NCBI GenBank assembly: GCA_037501455.1
Contig: CM074858.1
Span: 77,722,501 to 77,786,500 of the forward strand
From: Lantana camara
Lineage: Eukaryota; Streptophyta; Magnoliopsida; Lamiales; Verbenaceae
Direction of reading: 5' to 3'
DNA length: 64,000 nt
A model generated the notes under the pieces. The model saw only the letters and a program-made list of their open reading frames with translations, did no database searches and was not told the origin of the DNA. This document shows positions 21,694 to 32,634 of this stretch, piece after piece. Within the stretch, counting starts at the first letter, position 1. Each line of letters opens with the position of its first letter. The position numbers were made by a program, and so were the translations under genes.

Positions 21694-24605
21694 TGTAGCA
21701 CCCGGGACGATAGGCACCACATCCGCCGCACTACAAGTCTAATCCACACATGAAATGGATAATCCAAGCATGAACCGGGCTCATAGCGAACGAGAGACAA
21801 AACAAAAGATATCCTAGCTAGGCGGAAACTAACCCTGTACCAACTAAATCAAAAATAACCAAGAGTGCTATGCGGAAGCAATAACGTGTAAATCATACAT
21901 TTCAACAATGGCAACAATTCCGAAAATTCCAATATATAAATTAAATCCATCAGGCATCCTAACAACGGGTTCAACTAAACATGCAATCTGTCCCGAATCA
22001 ATATCCAACAATAATCATAATTGGCACACAGGCCCAATACATAAAGGAAATACCATTAAATCAAAACAATGTAAAATGTGACTCGAGTGTACAAGTGACT
22101 CGCTAAAAAAATTAAAACTAGACCTCCGCCTAGAAAAACCTGCAAGAACTGAGAAGCGGGAAAGAGAGGTCAGTCTTTAGAAGACTGAGTGAGCAGGAGC
22201 TATACATATGTATCAAAACATGTGCATGCAAGTCAAAAATCCCGAGCAAAGTTTTATTTAAAGTTAGTTCCCTCGAAGGGCTAGAAAGTACTAAGCAATG
22301 CTCGGACTTTGTGACTAATTCATATTAAATTCCTTAAGTTCATAATTCATACATAATCATTAAGGCTCGGCGAGTGAACGTGCATAATCTCCAACCAAAC
22401 TCCGACCGTGTACGACAAATATCATTATTATATTGAATACGCGATCATGCAATACATTATAATACTCGCAAGCCATATAACATAACATAAGACATAGTCG
22501 TTTGGGCAATTCATGTCCCGGCCTTCCCCCACGGTGCATAATCATATCATAACATAAACATAATCATAAAATAAGTTCCAACCTTCTTCCTCCGGGTGGT
22601 AGACGGGCTTGTAAGACCCGACCACCGGTCCATACATAGGCCAATGGGGCTACATGAATCCCCCAAAGGCACTCAGATCCCATTCCCCGCTAAACCTCAT
22701 AGCGAGGGCCGGTATCACCATAAATGTGGTGGGACTAGTACAAGGGATCACCGTCGGCCTTTGCCTCCTCGGATAGCCACTTGCACTAAGTCCTTGGGCC
22801 CGTGCATACTTAATCATGTTCTCGCCAAAACATTTTCAATCATGAGAAACATAATACATTTCATAATTCATAAGAAAAGGTTTACTCGATAATAATTTAC
22901 TCGATGACTCCACTTTGAAATTGGTTTATATATATATATATATATAAATATATAAGGTTTTTGGCCAAAACTTATCACATAAGGGTTGTAGGGATTGATA
23001 CGTAAGTAGAACGAAAGCACCCTCACCTGGAATATCACGAGAAATAAAGCATGAGTAATACGGATGCCTATTCAATTCGAAAGTCTCCGCCCTGGAAACG
23101 AACTGTACAAGAGAAGGAACAATGTGTACTCGTGAGAATTGACTCAATATGAAACCACATAGACGCACGGCATGTTATGCACATGATATGAGATGCATAA
23201 GAAGCGTGAATCATGTGATGGGGTCATATAATCAAGTAATTCATTCAAAACGTTCAATACATGGTGGTTTCATATTCATGTGTTTCATATCTTTCATATT
23301 TTGTGTCAAATCGAGCCATAAGCTTTATACAATAATCATAACTCATACTATAACATGATTACAATGCATGCGAGTCAAAATAAAGTGAGAAATTATCATA
23401 TGATGCCAATAAATGGAGGAACAATTCATGCATGCAAGCTAGAGAGCATTTGAAAGCATATTGGATCATAATTCACAAAATGTTTAACAATATCACATTA
23501 TGATTTCATAATATACAAGTTAACACATAATATAACATATTAAAAAAATATATAAGTCATGGAAGAAGCTATTCACACCATACTAAGCAATTAAACGAAG
23601 CAAACCATTCACACATGCATAAAAGTAGCACATAAACGGTCATGTTGTCATTTCACGTTTATACATTGAATTCATAGCATAAAATTCATAATCATATCAA
23701 GATATATCACATATAATCAATTAAATAAGCATACAGTTCATTCAAACCACATATGGGTTCCAAGGAAGTGGAGGGAAAGCAAGAAAACGTTTTTGAACAA
23801 GTTTAGGTGAGAGCTGACAGTTTTTGGTAATGCACAAGTTGTAAAGAATTGAACATGTCTTAAGTTCTAGAGGTTGACATGGAGTTTTGTTTGGTAAGGA
23901 AGAAACTAGACACACAGGCCTTTCAAATGATATATTCAAAGCGATGTGGAAATGGTGAAGGTCCGAAGTTGGGTGATCGCAGATTGTCGGAAAAGTAGCG
24001 ACACCAAAAAGAATTGAAAATATCTCACAAATGGGAAAATATGTTGAAGTGATTCAAACTGGACGTTGTTCTAGACTTCAAGAGGTTTCCAACGGTCCAA
24101 AAATCAGGTCAATCGGAGCTCGGATGTGGGAGTACCAGGCCGGGAAAAATACAAGGCAAAATCTACCCAGACGGGGAAAACTTGTGCAGAAAACTTTCTG
24201 CACAAGCTCTACCCGCCCGGGTAGTTTTTCTTCATGAATTTACCCGCCCGGGTAGAGGGTTTTCAGCTGAAAATCGAGAAGAAACAGGGGTGTGATGAAA
24301 AATGGCTTTAAGAAGGCGAAAGGAGCTCCCAATTCATCCAAAATCACACAACAACAACCAACTACAACATATATACACATATCACTCATAAATTCATGAA
24401 TTAAATCATAAAATTTCGTAAACCCACATTCATATACACATATATATATATATACAACATATATACACATCCTTGCTCCAATAATTCCAACAATCAAGCA
24501 TAGAATTCAAATATTATCATATATATTCATGCAGAGACAAACCAAAAATTCAAGTTATTAAGCAAGAATTCTCCAACCCTAGTTATCACCCAACATAATC
24601 ATATA
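21694..24605 (-). mobile_element. LTR H (probable 3' LTR, interrupted by B)
   Basis: On the minus strand this LTR ends GGGTGCTACA at 21694. There is no PBS to its left, so this is the outer end of a 3' LTR (or solo LTR) on the minus strand; CGGCA (21689-21693) would be its target-duplication copy. It carries the standard U5 block (AGCGAACGAGAGACA at about 21785, CTAGCTAGGCGG at about 21812), TA-rich tracts at 22926-22945 and a hairpin cluster at 24166-24254. At 24606 element B interrupts it; the remainder, including its start, is not in the window. Confidence 0.75.
24166..24254. repeat. CTACCC/GGGTAG hairpin cluster in LTR H, with a 12-bp-arm inverted repeat
   Basis: CTACCC-GCCC-GGGTAG at 24209-24224 and TACCC-GCCC-GGGTA at 24241-24254 repeat the four-base-centre design with a new arm sequence. 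Just before them, CTTGTGCAGAAA (24181-24192) and TTTCTGCACAAG (24195-24206) form a perfect 12-bp inverted repeat around AC. A decayed copy begins near 24166. Confidence 0.9.
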
Positions 24606-25366
24606 TGTAGCACCCTCAACGACAGGCACCGCATCCCCCGCACTATGAGTCTAATCCACATATGAAATAGGCAGTCCATACATGAATCGGACTCACAGCG
24701 AACGGGTGACAACAAAATGACAATCCTGATTAGGCGGAAGCTAACCCTGGAATAAACAACAATAACCAAAATGCGGAAGCAAGGAAATCATTCAAGTAAT
24801 ATCAAAGAAATAAATGAAATCCAACAAGAATTTAAATACGGGTTCCGCTAATCAATACACCTGTCCTAACCTGTCCCGAATCAATACAAGGCAACATCAT
24901 AACAACGGGTTCAACTAGCTCCAGAACCTGTCCTAATCTGTCCTGAAATAATATCAATTCAATAAGTGGCACACAGGCTAACAATAATAAGTCATTACAA
25001 TACTTAGAAACAATATAGTATGCAATGAGTGTAAGTGGGTGAGACTTGAACAATGACTCGACAATTCTAACTCCGCCTAGTAACCAACACCTGCAAAAGA
25101 AACTGGAAGTAATGGAAAGGAGGAGTCAGTCTATGAAAGACTGAGTGAGGGGTTTATATAAATATTAGCGCAGATAACATGCAAGTCGTAACCTCGGGTA
25201 AGGTTTTATAACAGAAAACAATATACATTCAAGAGTACTTACAACTCGCCCGAGACTGCAACTATCAGATTAGACACTTTAATCAATTTCAATCAATCAA
25301 TCAGTGGCTCGGCGAGTGAGGGCAATTCTCCAACCTTACTCCGACAGTGTACAACCATTCAGTTAT
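24606..25366 (-). mobile_element. Element B 3' LTR, U5-side part (split by A)
   Basis: On the minus strand it ends GAGGGTGCTACA at 24606. It matches 46737-47490 (B's 5' LTR) at about 97% by eye and is split at 25366 by element A; the sequence resumes at 40807. In the unsplit copy (near 47490) the two flanks are contiguous, which confirms the insertion point. Non-coding. Confidence 0.9.
25362..25366. repeat. Target-site duplication of element A, left copy (GTTAT)
   Basis: GTTAT here and at 40802-40806 bracket element A exactly. The homologous unoccupied site in B's other LTR (near 47490) has a single GTTAT. Confidence 0.92.
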
Positions 25367-28244
25367 TGTAACGCCCCAACTTTTCGTATTTTAAAATGAC
25401 GTATGCTTTTACTAACTGGCGCAAATTAATTGGCTACATGTGTTTTCTATATTTAAATCTCTTTGTTTGATTGGTAAATATGTGATTAATTGAAATATAT
25501 GCGATAATTGAATTGGAATAATATGAATAAATTGTGTGCTCCTTAATCATGTGTTTAAATTATTTAAGTGTTTAATTAATCATTTTTGATAATTACTAAT
25601 AGTAACTTTCATTAACTTCTCCATTATATGCACTTCGTTATAAATTTAATAAATATTTAAAATGGATTATTAAATTTTATTTGAATTTTGAAACTATATG
25701 AATTCTTGGTCGATTTGCATTTACGTGACAAGTTACGCGAATTAATTGTTTATACGTATTCTATATATTTAAATTTATTTTAAATACTAAAATGGTAATT
25801 AGATGTTTATCCCAAGTTAATTAATACTAAGTATTCAATCAATGCGTGTACTTTTTTTTTATGCATAATCAATTCATGCATTTTAATTAATTTATTTATG
25901 AATTTAAATTTTATATTAATTGGAAATGTTATGGATTTTTGAATGTCTTGCCTATGAGTGTTATAAACGTGCTTTGTTTTTATATGATTTGATACCGAAA
26001 TTTCGTGAAAATTTAATATGTTGTAGATATATGTGTCGTATATGTGTACGTATGTTCGTTTCATGTTTTCGGATTCGTTTGATTGCATTTTAAATTTATT
26101 TGGTATGATTGGAACCAAACCGTGGGCTAACGAGCACTCAGCGCACCCTTGGTTCCGTATGTGATATCTTGAGCTAGGGAACTCGGAATCGAGTTCCGTC
26201 AACTCCGTTGAACTCATAACAAAAATTTAGGTTCAATAAACTTAACCTCATATTTTTCTAAGATCTTTTGGACCCTCGAAAATGAACCGAAACTTGCAAC
26301 GGGAGTCGAAACAGCCACATTTTACCGAATGAGCCATAACTTCCTCATATATGTGACCCTAGTTAACCCCACTATCCTCCCCTACCACTCCCATACCGAG
26401 CCATCCCTCACACAATATACTCCAGAAAATCCCGTAGCCATTGTCAACCTTGAGATTCAAAGCTCAAATCTCTTTCTTCTTCCATCCATTCTTCAAGTTG
26501 AGTTTAGGATCATGTTGTACATTCAATATGTGTCATTTTAAGCTATGCATCCCCAATTTTGAGCATGATTTCTTCGGTTTATGGCTGAAGAGAGAAATAG
26601 TTAGGTTTAATGTCCATAAGATGACCTCTCTCATTTCTTGATGAATTTGATTGATTCAAAGCATGAAAGTGATCATCTTGACTCCCTTATTGCATTTATG
26701 GACATGTATGTTCTGGTAGTTGAGAATTGGTTGAGTTACCATTAATGAATTTCGAATGAAAATGGAGTTTTTCCCCTTCTTCCTTCGTGCTGGTGCTGCT
26801 GCGTTTTGAGCTTGCTTGGGGTTGAATTTGTTTGTTGATTTGGTGTCTTTTTGCTGCATATTTGTGATCTTAACATATCTGAACATGTTGGTTAAAGATG
26901 GAAATGGTGTTGCTCTGTTTTTTGCTGTTTTGCTGCGTCTTTTGCTGGTTTGCGCGGGGTCGCGCCCGCGAACTGCTTTGCGTTGGTTCCTTGTCGCGCC
27001 CGCGACTGGTTTTTGGGCTGCTCACGTATTCTGCATCTGGGGAAAAATTGTTGAAAAATAGGGTAGCGGCCGCTACCATTTCATGAAGAAAATGGGTCGC
27101 GGCCGCGACCCCCTGTTCTTTCCGAAATTTTCAGTTTGCAATTCTAAACGCATGGCTTTTTAATGGCTTCTTAATTCCCTTATTTGCATGCATGCATGGC
27201 TGTGGTTATATATATATATATATATATATATATAGATATATATACGTATATGTTTGCATGCATGGAATTAATTAGGCATGTGTAGTATATATAACTTATA
27301 TGCACGCATGTGCATGTGAATATATATATAAAGTAATTATGTATATTATATATATGTTTATGATATAATAAATATTGTTTGATTTAATTAAATTATGAAA
27401 ATTAAATTGTTATTTATTTCATGTTCCTTTCTAATTTTCAAGTTTAAATTGAATGTAATTAATTGTCTATTCTTTAATTGTAAACGTGATAGTACATGTT
27501 ATGGTCGTTATATTAAATTCATGAATTGATTTGGTATGAAATATGAAAGTTATGGCTTGAATTGCTATGACGTGGCTTGAGTGATTCTATATGAAACGTT
27601 AAGTACCATCTTACATTCTTTTGATGTCTCAAGTGATGCCCTTTGCCTTTATACTTATTATATTCGATGCAATCATGTTGAAAAGTATATTGTGATTATG
27701 GTTCAAAGATTTTGGCTAGATATCGTTATGAATTACGAAAGATATGAAACGATTGAACTTGAAACCTCCAGGTATTGAGTGTCCTTGAATGAATGAGTTG
27801 TTTATATGCTCTAGATGTATTAATCGTGCACATGACCATGTTCATGACATAACATCATCTCTTATGCACTCATATCATGTTCATTGCATGCCGTGCGTCT
27901 TGTATGGTTCATTTGGAGTCTTGAGTCTCACGAACGGTTGTTATCACATTTTGGAATACTCGAGCATGTATATAAAATAAAGAGATGATAATGTATTGAT
28001 AGTTAATGTTGGTATCTATTATGTATCTATTTGGTAAATTTGGTACCTATACGTATTTATTGCATTGCTTCCGCTTTTAAATTCATGTTTTGATTTAATT
28101 GTGTTGGGGAGTGTCCCGCCTAGCTCGGTTATTTTAATTGTCACCCGTTCGCTATAGTTTTGGTTTATGTACGGACTTTCCATTTCGTATGTGAATCAAG
28201 GCTATAGTGCGGGGGATGGAGTGCCTTGGGGTTACGGTGCTACA
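25367..28244 (+). mobile_element. Element A 5' LTR (2.9 kb), different from its 3' LTR
   Basis: Starts TGTAACGCCCCAAC and ends TACGGTGCTACA, with GTTAT immediately before and a PBS after. Its U3 side belongs with LTRs G and N: the block around 26110-26260 (GGTTCCGT..., GAGTTCCGTCAACTCCGTTGAACTC) has clear counterparts in both. Its U5 side resembles D's LTR. The 3' LTR at 38038 starts with unrelated sequence. A (TA)n run at 27208-27233 and the hairpin cluster at 26959-27111 lie inside. Non-coding. Confidence 0.85.
26959..27111. repeat. GTCGC/GCGAC hairpin-palindrome cluster in A 5' LTR
   Basis: Four inverted repeats: GTCGC-GCCC-GCGAA at 26959-26972 (one mismatch), GTCGC-GCCC-GCGAC at 26993-27006, GGTAGC-GGCC-GCTACC at 27062-27077, GGGTCGC-GGCC-GCGACCC at 27094-27111. 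Within this one LTR the arm changes from TCGC/GCGA to TAGC/GCTA on both sides together. Confidence 0.9.
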
Positions 28245-28252
28245 TCTACAGG

Positions 28253-28265
28253 TGGTATCAAAGCC
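28253..28265 (+). other. Element A primer-binding site (one mismatch)
   Basis: TGGTATCAAAGCC, eight bases after the LTR end; the initiator-Met PBS with one G-to-A change. Confidence 0.85.
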
Positions 28266-28497
28266 CGGTTACAAAACCGAGGTTGTCGAGTCGTGTCCAG
28301 GCAGTCTAGGGCGCACGGCATAGGGTTATTTGTTATTTGAGAGTCTGCATTTAGCTGAATTGTTGATTTACTTTAATCCTCGCATTACTTAACCTATTTG
28401 ACTTTCCTTGAATGTTTGCTTATTGATATTATGGAATTTTATGCACACATTTGTATATATTGATCAAACCATGCATTTGTAGTGATTTGATTTCAGG

Positions 28498-29307
28498 ATG
28501 GATCGCGACAGACACTCCAGTGACCGATCCTCGAGACGTGGGCATCGTCATCATCGGCACCATCATCGTCGTGAGAGATCACCTCCTCCTCCACCTGCCC
28601 AGGCACAGCCTCAGGATTTTATGAACGCCGTGGTAAGGCTAATTGATCAGAGGTTACAGGAAAGGGTCCCTCCACCACCACCAGCACCCTTAACACCCCA
28701 GGAGAACCACATTTCTACCATTTTGCGTGAATTTCAGAATCAGCGTCCCCCGAAGTTCTATAAGGGCGACGATATGCAGGCAGAGATGTGGCTGAAGGAG
28801 ATCGAGCGGATTTGGCAGCTTATACCTTGTGACACTCAGGATCAGCGTCCCCCGAAGTTCTATAAGGGCGACGATATGCAGGTAGAGATGTGGCTGAAGG
28901 AGATCGAGCGGATTTGGCAGCTTATACCTTGTGACACTCAGGAGAAGGCTGGCTGCACCCTTACTTTGATTCAGGGTGAGGCCTACTCATGGTGGGAGAG
29001 CACACAGATAGTATTGGAGGAAGCTGGTAAAGACATTATTTGGGAGGTATTCGTACGGGAGTTCAGAAACAAATTTATTCCTCCAGCTTCCCGTACTCGC
29101 AGGTTGAGGGAGTTTACAGAGCTGAAACAAGGAGGGAGATCAGTTGCTCAGTATATCGCCGAGTTCGAGAGGCTTTCTCGCTATGCACCCAACATAGCGA
29201 ATGATGACTTTCACAAGGCGATGCAGTTCGTACAGGGACTTCGACCCGACATCCAGGACGCCCTAAAAGCAGCTAACACGAGCACCTGGGCAAAAGCTAC
29301 CCGCTAA
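28498..29307 (+). pseudogene. Element A Gag (with an internal 34-residue tandem duplication)
   Basis: The frame opens at the ATG after ATTTCAGG, 233 bases after the PBS. It has an Arg/His-rich N-terminus, a Pro-rich stretch (residues 29-38 and 60-66), then the plant chromovirus Gag core with RPPKFYKGDD and EMWLKEIERIW. This core segment is present twice: bases 28741-28842 and 28843-28944 are a 102-bp tandem copy with very few differences, adding 34 residues in frame. The later core (GEAYSWWEST, EFRNKFIPP, F..LKQG..SVAQYIAEFERLSRYAP) is normal. The frame ends at a TAA at 29305; the following knuckle/protease region is in another frame, so a frameshift lies near 29300. Gag would form the particle in the cytoplasm. 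Confidence 0.92.
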
Positions 29308-29311
29308 AGCT

Positions 29312-30163
29312 TTGAAAGTTGAGGATTCTGACATTGCCAGAAGGTCTATTCCGCATACAGGACAGGCTTCAGGCTCGAGGTCGGGACAGGGTTCGAGCTC
29401 GGGAAAGAGGCCTATGGTTTATCCTACACCTCCAGCACAGAAGGATTCCGGGAAGAAACTTAAAGCTACTGGACCATCACAAAAGGCTCCGAGAGCTCCA
29501 GCACCACCACAGCCACCTCAGAAACCGGGCTGCAGATTTTGTGGGCTTACTACACATAACTATGATAATTGCAGACGACGTTTGGGGCTATATTTGATTT
29601 GTGGGAGCGACGAGCATTTGGTTGATGGATGTTCGGATCGTCGGGATCCGCCACCTGCTAGAGCTCGGGCCTATGCACTAGCTGGAGAGGAGCAGGATGC
29701 GGAGATTGACCCTACAGCGGTAGTTGAAGGTACTATTTGCATCCATGGCACGAACATCCATACATTATTTGATCCAGGAGCTACACACTCCTTTCTTGCG
29801 CATTCTATTGCTATTACTTTACCTTTGCCTGCCATGTGCTCTTCTGTGCGTTATTTAGTTAGTACCCCTTTCGGTAGTAGGCGAGAGACGGATCAGGTTT
29901 CCAGGGATGTTCCAGTGGTGATTGAAGGTCGGGGATTCTTAACAGATTTCATTGTTATGCCAATGGAAAGATACGGGTCTATTCTGGGGATGGATTGGTT
30001 GTTCAGGCATTGTGCTACAGTCGATTATCGGGCAAAGAAAGTACAGATGGGTTCAGATGTTGTTACGGGTTGGACTTTGAAGACGGTACCCCTACTCATT
30101 CTCAGAGGCTCAGAAATTGGTCAGAGACGAGGCTACAGGATTCATTGCTTATATTCTGAATAA
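29312..30163 (+). pseudogene. Element A Gag tail: CCHC knuckle and aspartic protease
   Basis: A Pro/Ser-rich linker (residues 15-72) is followed by one complete CCHC knuckle (C74, C77, H82, C87) and a second that lacks its first Cys (Y94 in place; C97, H102, C107 present). The retropepsin active site FDPGATHSF has its Asp at 154, and the C-terminal GMDWLF motif is near residue 230. Gag upstream is in frame 1, this is in frame 2, and RT is in frame 3, so two frameshifts (near 29300 and around 30110-30160) have broken what is normally one polyprotein. The Met used is only the first in frame. Confidence 0.9.
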
Positions 30164-31221
30164 GCCAAAAGATCAGGTGAAATTGGAAGACACGGAAGTG
30201 GTAAAAGAGTTTCCCGAGGTATTTCCAAAGAAGTTAGATTCTTTGCCCCCTGAACGACAGATAGAGTTTGTAATTGATCTTTATCCGAACGCTGAGCCGT
30301 ATTCAAAAACTCCGTATCGTATGGCTCCAGCAGAGTTAAAAGAATTAAAAGTTCAGCTCGAGGCACTATTGGAAGTTGGGTACATCCGGTCGAGTTCTTC
30401 ACCTTGGGGAGCACCGGTGTTATTTGTAAAGAAAAAGGACGGAACTTTGAGAATGTGCATCGATTACCGGGAGTTGAACCGGATGACTATTAAGAACAAG
30501 TATCCCCTCCCACATATCGAGGAGTTATTCGATATACTTCAGGGTTCCAAGGTTTATTCGAAATTGGATTTAAGACAGGGATACTACCAGCTGCGGATCC
30601 GAGCAGAGGACATTCCAAAGACGGGATTCAATACTCGGTACGGGCACTACGAGTTCGTGGTTATGCCTTTTGGGTTAACTAATTCCCCTGCAGCTTTCAT
30701 GGATATGATACACCGGATTTTCAGGCCTTTCCTCGATAAGTTTGTGGTGATATTCATCGATGATATTCTGGTTTTCTCAAAATCTGCCGAGGAGCATGCG
30801 AGACATCTTCAGCTCGTTCTACAGACTTTAAAGGATCATCAGTTGTTTGCTAAGTTTAGTAAGTTCGAATTTTGGATCGATCGGGTTGCTTTCTTGGGAT
30901 ATGTGATTTCGGGTAAGGGTTTGGAAGTCGATCCCTCAAAAATCGAGGCCGTGCTTAACTGGGAGAAACCAAAGAATACCTCGGAAGTTAGAAGCTTCTT
31001 GGGATTGGCCGGATACTATAGAAGATTTGTTCAAGATTTTTCTAAGATTGTTGCACCGTTGACCCGATTAACAAAGAAAGATGTCAAGTTTGTCTGGGAC
31101 GAGAAGTGTGATCAAAGTTTCAACTTTTTGAAAGAAAAGTTAGTCTCAGCTCCGGTGTTAGCACTTCCTGAGGGTTCAGAGGAGTATGCAGTGTATACAG
31201 ATGCTTCTAAGGAAGGCCTAG
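30117..31221 (+). pseudogene. Element A reverse transcriptase and start of RNase H (split by N)
   Basis: Frame of about 368 residues. After a linker, the RT domain spans about residues 70-270: [33 protein letters not shown] (catalytic D151), and FIDDILVF (D215, D216). The thumb/connection follows with [15 protein letters not shown] and [11 protein letters not shown]. RNase H begins at YTDASKEG, containing its first catalytic Asp, and is cut there by the insertion at 31222. RT itself has no internal stop. The usual polyprotein is broken by the frameshift at its start, the N insertion and later stops. RT copies element RNA to DNA inside the particle. Confidence 0.95.
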
Positions 31222-31516
31222 TGTAACGCCCCGACTCTTCGAACCTAAAGTTAATTAATTACGTGACCTAATATAATTTATTTAATATTAGAATTAATTT
31301 ATTTATTTAAATGTTATCACATGGGAATTATAATTTGTGCATGAATTGCATGAACTTTGATTTATTTAATTAAACTATTTATGCATGGATTTTATTGAGT
31401 TATGCATGGATTTTTAATGAAATATGCATGAATTCCATGTTTGAGTTTGTTTGTTTATTTTGTGCTTCGTTCTTATATGAAATGATATTGAAATGCCACG
31501 AATTTGTAGTATGTCG
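31222..31516 (+). repeat. N: 295-bp inverted copy of the LTR start
   Basis: Reverse complement of 35847-36141 with about seven mismatches by eye (roughly 97.6% identity). The match stops abruptly at 31516/35847, where gag sequence starts on the left and LTR continues on the right. I see no clear microhomology at the junction. Confidence 0.92.
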
Positions 31517-32429
31517 GTGCCATAGGTAGAGCCTTTGGTCGAGTTGGTGCGGCCTGAGAACCTTGTCCTCCAAACCGAGGCTTCTTAAACGGACCCTTAG
31601 GAGGTGGACTAGCTTGAATCATCGGCCTCTTTCCCGAATTCGATCCGGAACCTCTTCCCATTGGAGCTCTAAACATCGGATCCTTCTTCTTGAATTCCTC
31701 CTCTTGAACCAAAGCTCTTTGCACGGTGTCGGCAAATGACTCGAAGTTGTGACCCGCCTGACCGTGTCTCAAGTCCTGTCTTAACCCCGCAATAAACTTC
31801 CTTGATTTTCTCTTCTCATCCCGGGTGACATGAGGAGCATATTTCCCAAGTCTATTAAATACGGCGAGATATTGAGTCACCGTACGCGCTCCTTGCTTTA
31901 ACTCCATGAACTCCTGCTCCTTCCTTTCTCTCACCACTTCCGGTACGAAGCATTCCCGGAATTCTCTCTTGAAAACCTCCCAAGTTACTTCCTCTCCATC
32001 TACCTAGAGCTTCTCCCTTGTTCTTTCCCACCATTCATATGCATCTCCATCAAGTTGGAATATAGCAAATTGAGCCTTCTCTTGCGTGGTGAATTGTCGG
32101 ACTCCAAATATCCTCTCCAATCGAATCAACCAACCCTCCGAGACCGCATCATCGTTAGAACCAGAAAACCGAGGGGGGTTGTAGCTCAGAAACACCCCAT
32201 GAGGGTCTTTATTATTATTATGATTTGGTGGAGGCGCCGGTTGTTCTGCTTGTTGTGGTGGGGGAGCTTGAGCCCTCCTATGCTCGACATAGTTAAAAAC
32301 GGCTTCCATGAAATTCCCCATATCCATTGGTGGTGCTTGTGGTTGGGGTGGAGGCGTAGGGGATCGATCATGATGACGGCGGTGTCCGGGAGATCTCTCA
32401 CGGTGTCTACGCGGAGGCATCCTGTTCAA
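31517..32429 (-). pseudogene. Element N Gag (truncated, one in-frame stop)
   Basis: The minus-strand frame starts at 32429 with an Arg/His-rich N-terminus (RRHRERSPGHRRHHDRSP), then Pro/Gln-rich sequence and the Gag core: NPPRFSGSNDDAVSEGWLIRLERIF, then AIFQLDGDAYEWWE. A stop at 32004-32006 interrupts it; the same frame resumes with the later core (EFMELKQGARTVTQYLAVFNRLGKYAP) and a basic tail (SGKRPM, FKKPRFGG) up to about 31520. There the sequence changes to inverted LTR, so the zinc knuckle and all of pol are absent. The N-terminal organisation resembles A's Gag, placing N near the same chromovirus group. Confidence 0.88.
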
Positions 32430-32614
32430 GAAATACTGAAATGCATGCTATTTTTAGTCCATGCATGCAAGTGCAATTAATTCGATCAAAATTCAAGATT
32501 TAAAGCACACAAGCACGTAAACAATGCATATACAACACATTGACAAGTTGTTCCTAAAGCCGAACGACCTAACTAACTCAACATGACACTAGAGCCCGGG
32601 TTTTGCAACCCTAA

Positions 32615-32626
32615 GCTCTGATACCA
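32615..32626 (-). other. Element N primer-binding site (tRNA-iMet type)
   Basis: TGGTATCAGAGC on the minus strand, eight bases inside the LTR end at 32635; perfect match. Confidence 0.88.
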
Positions 32627-32634
32627 CATAAGGA

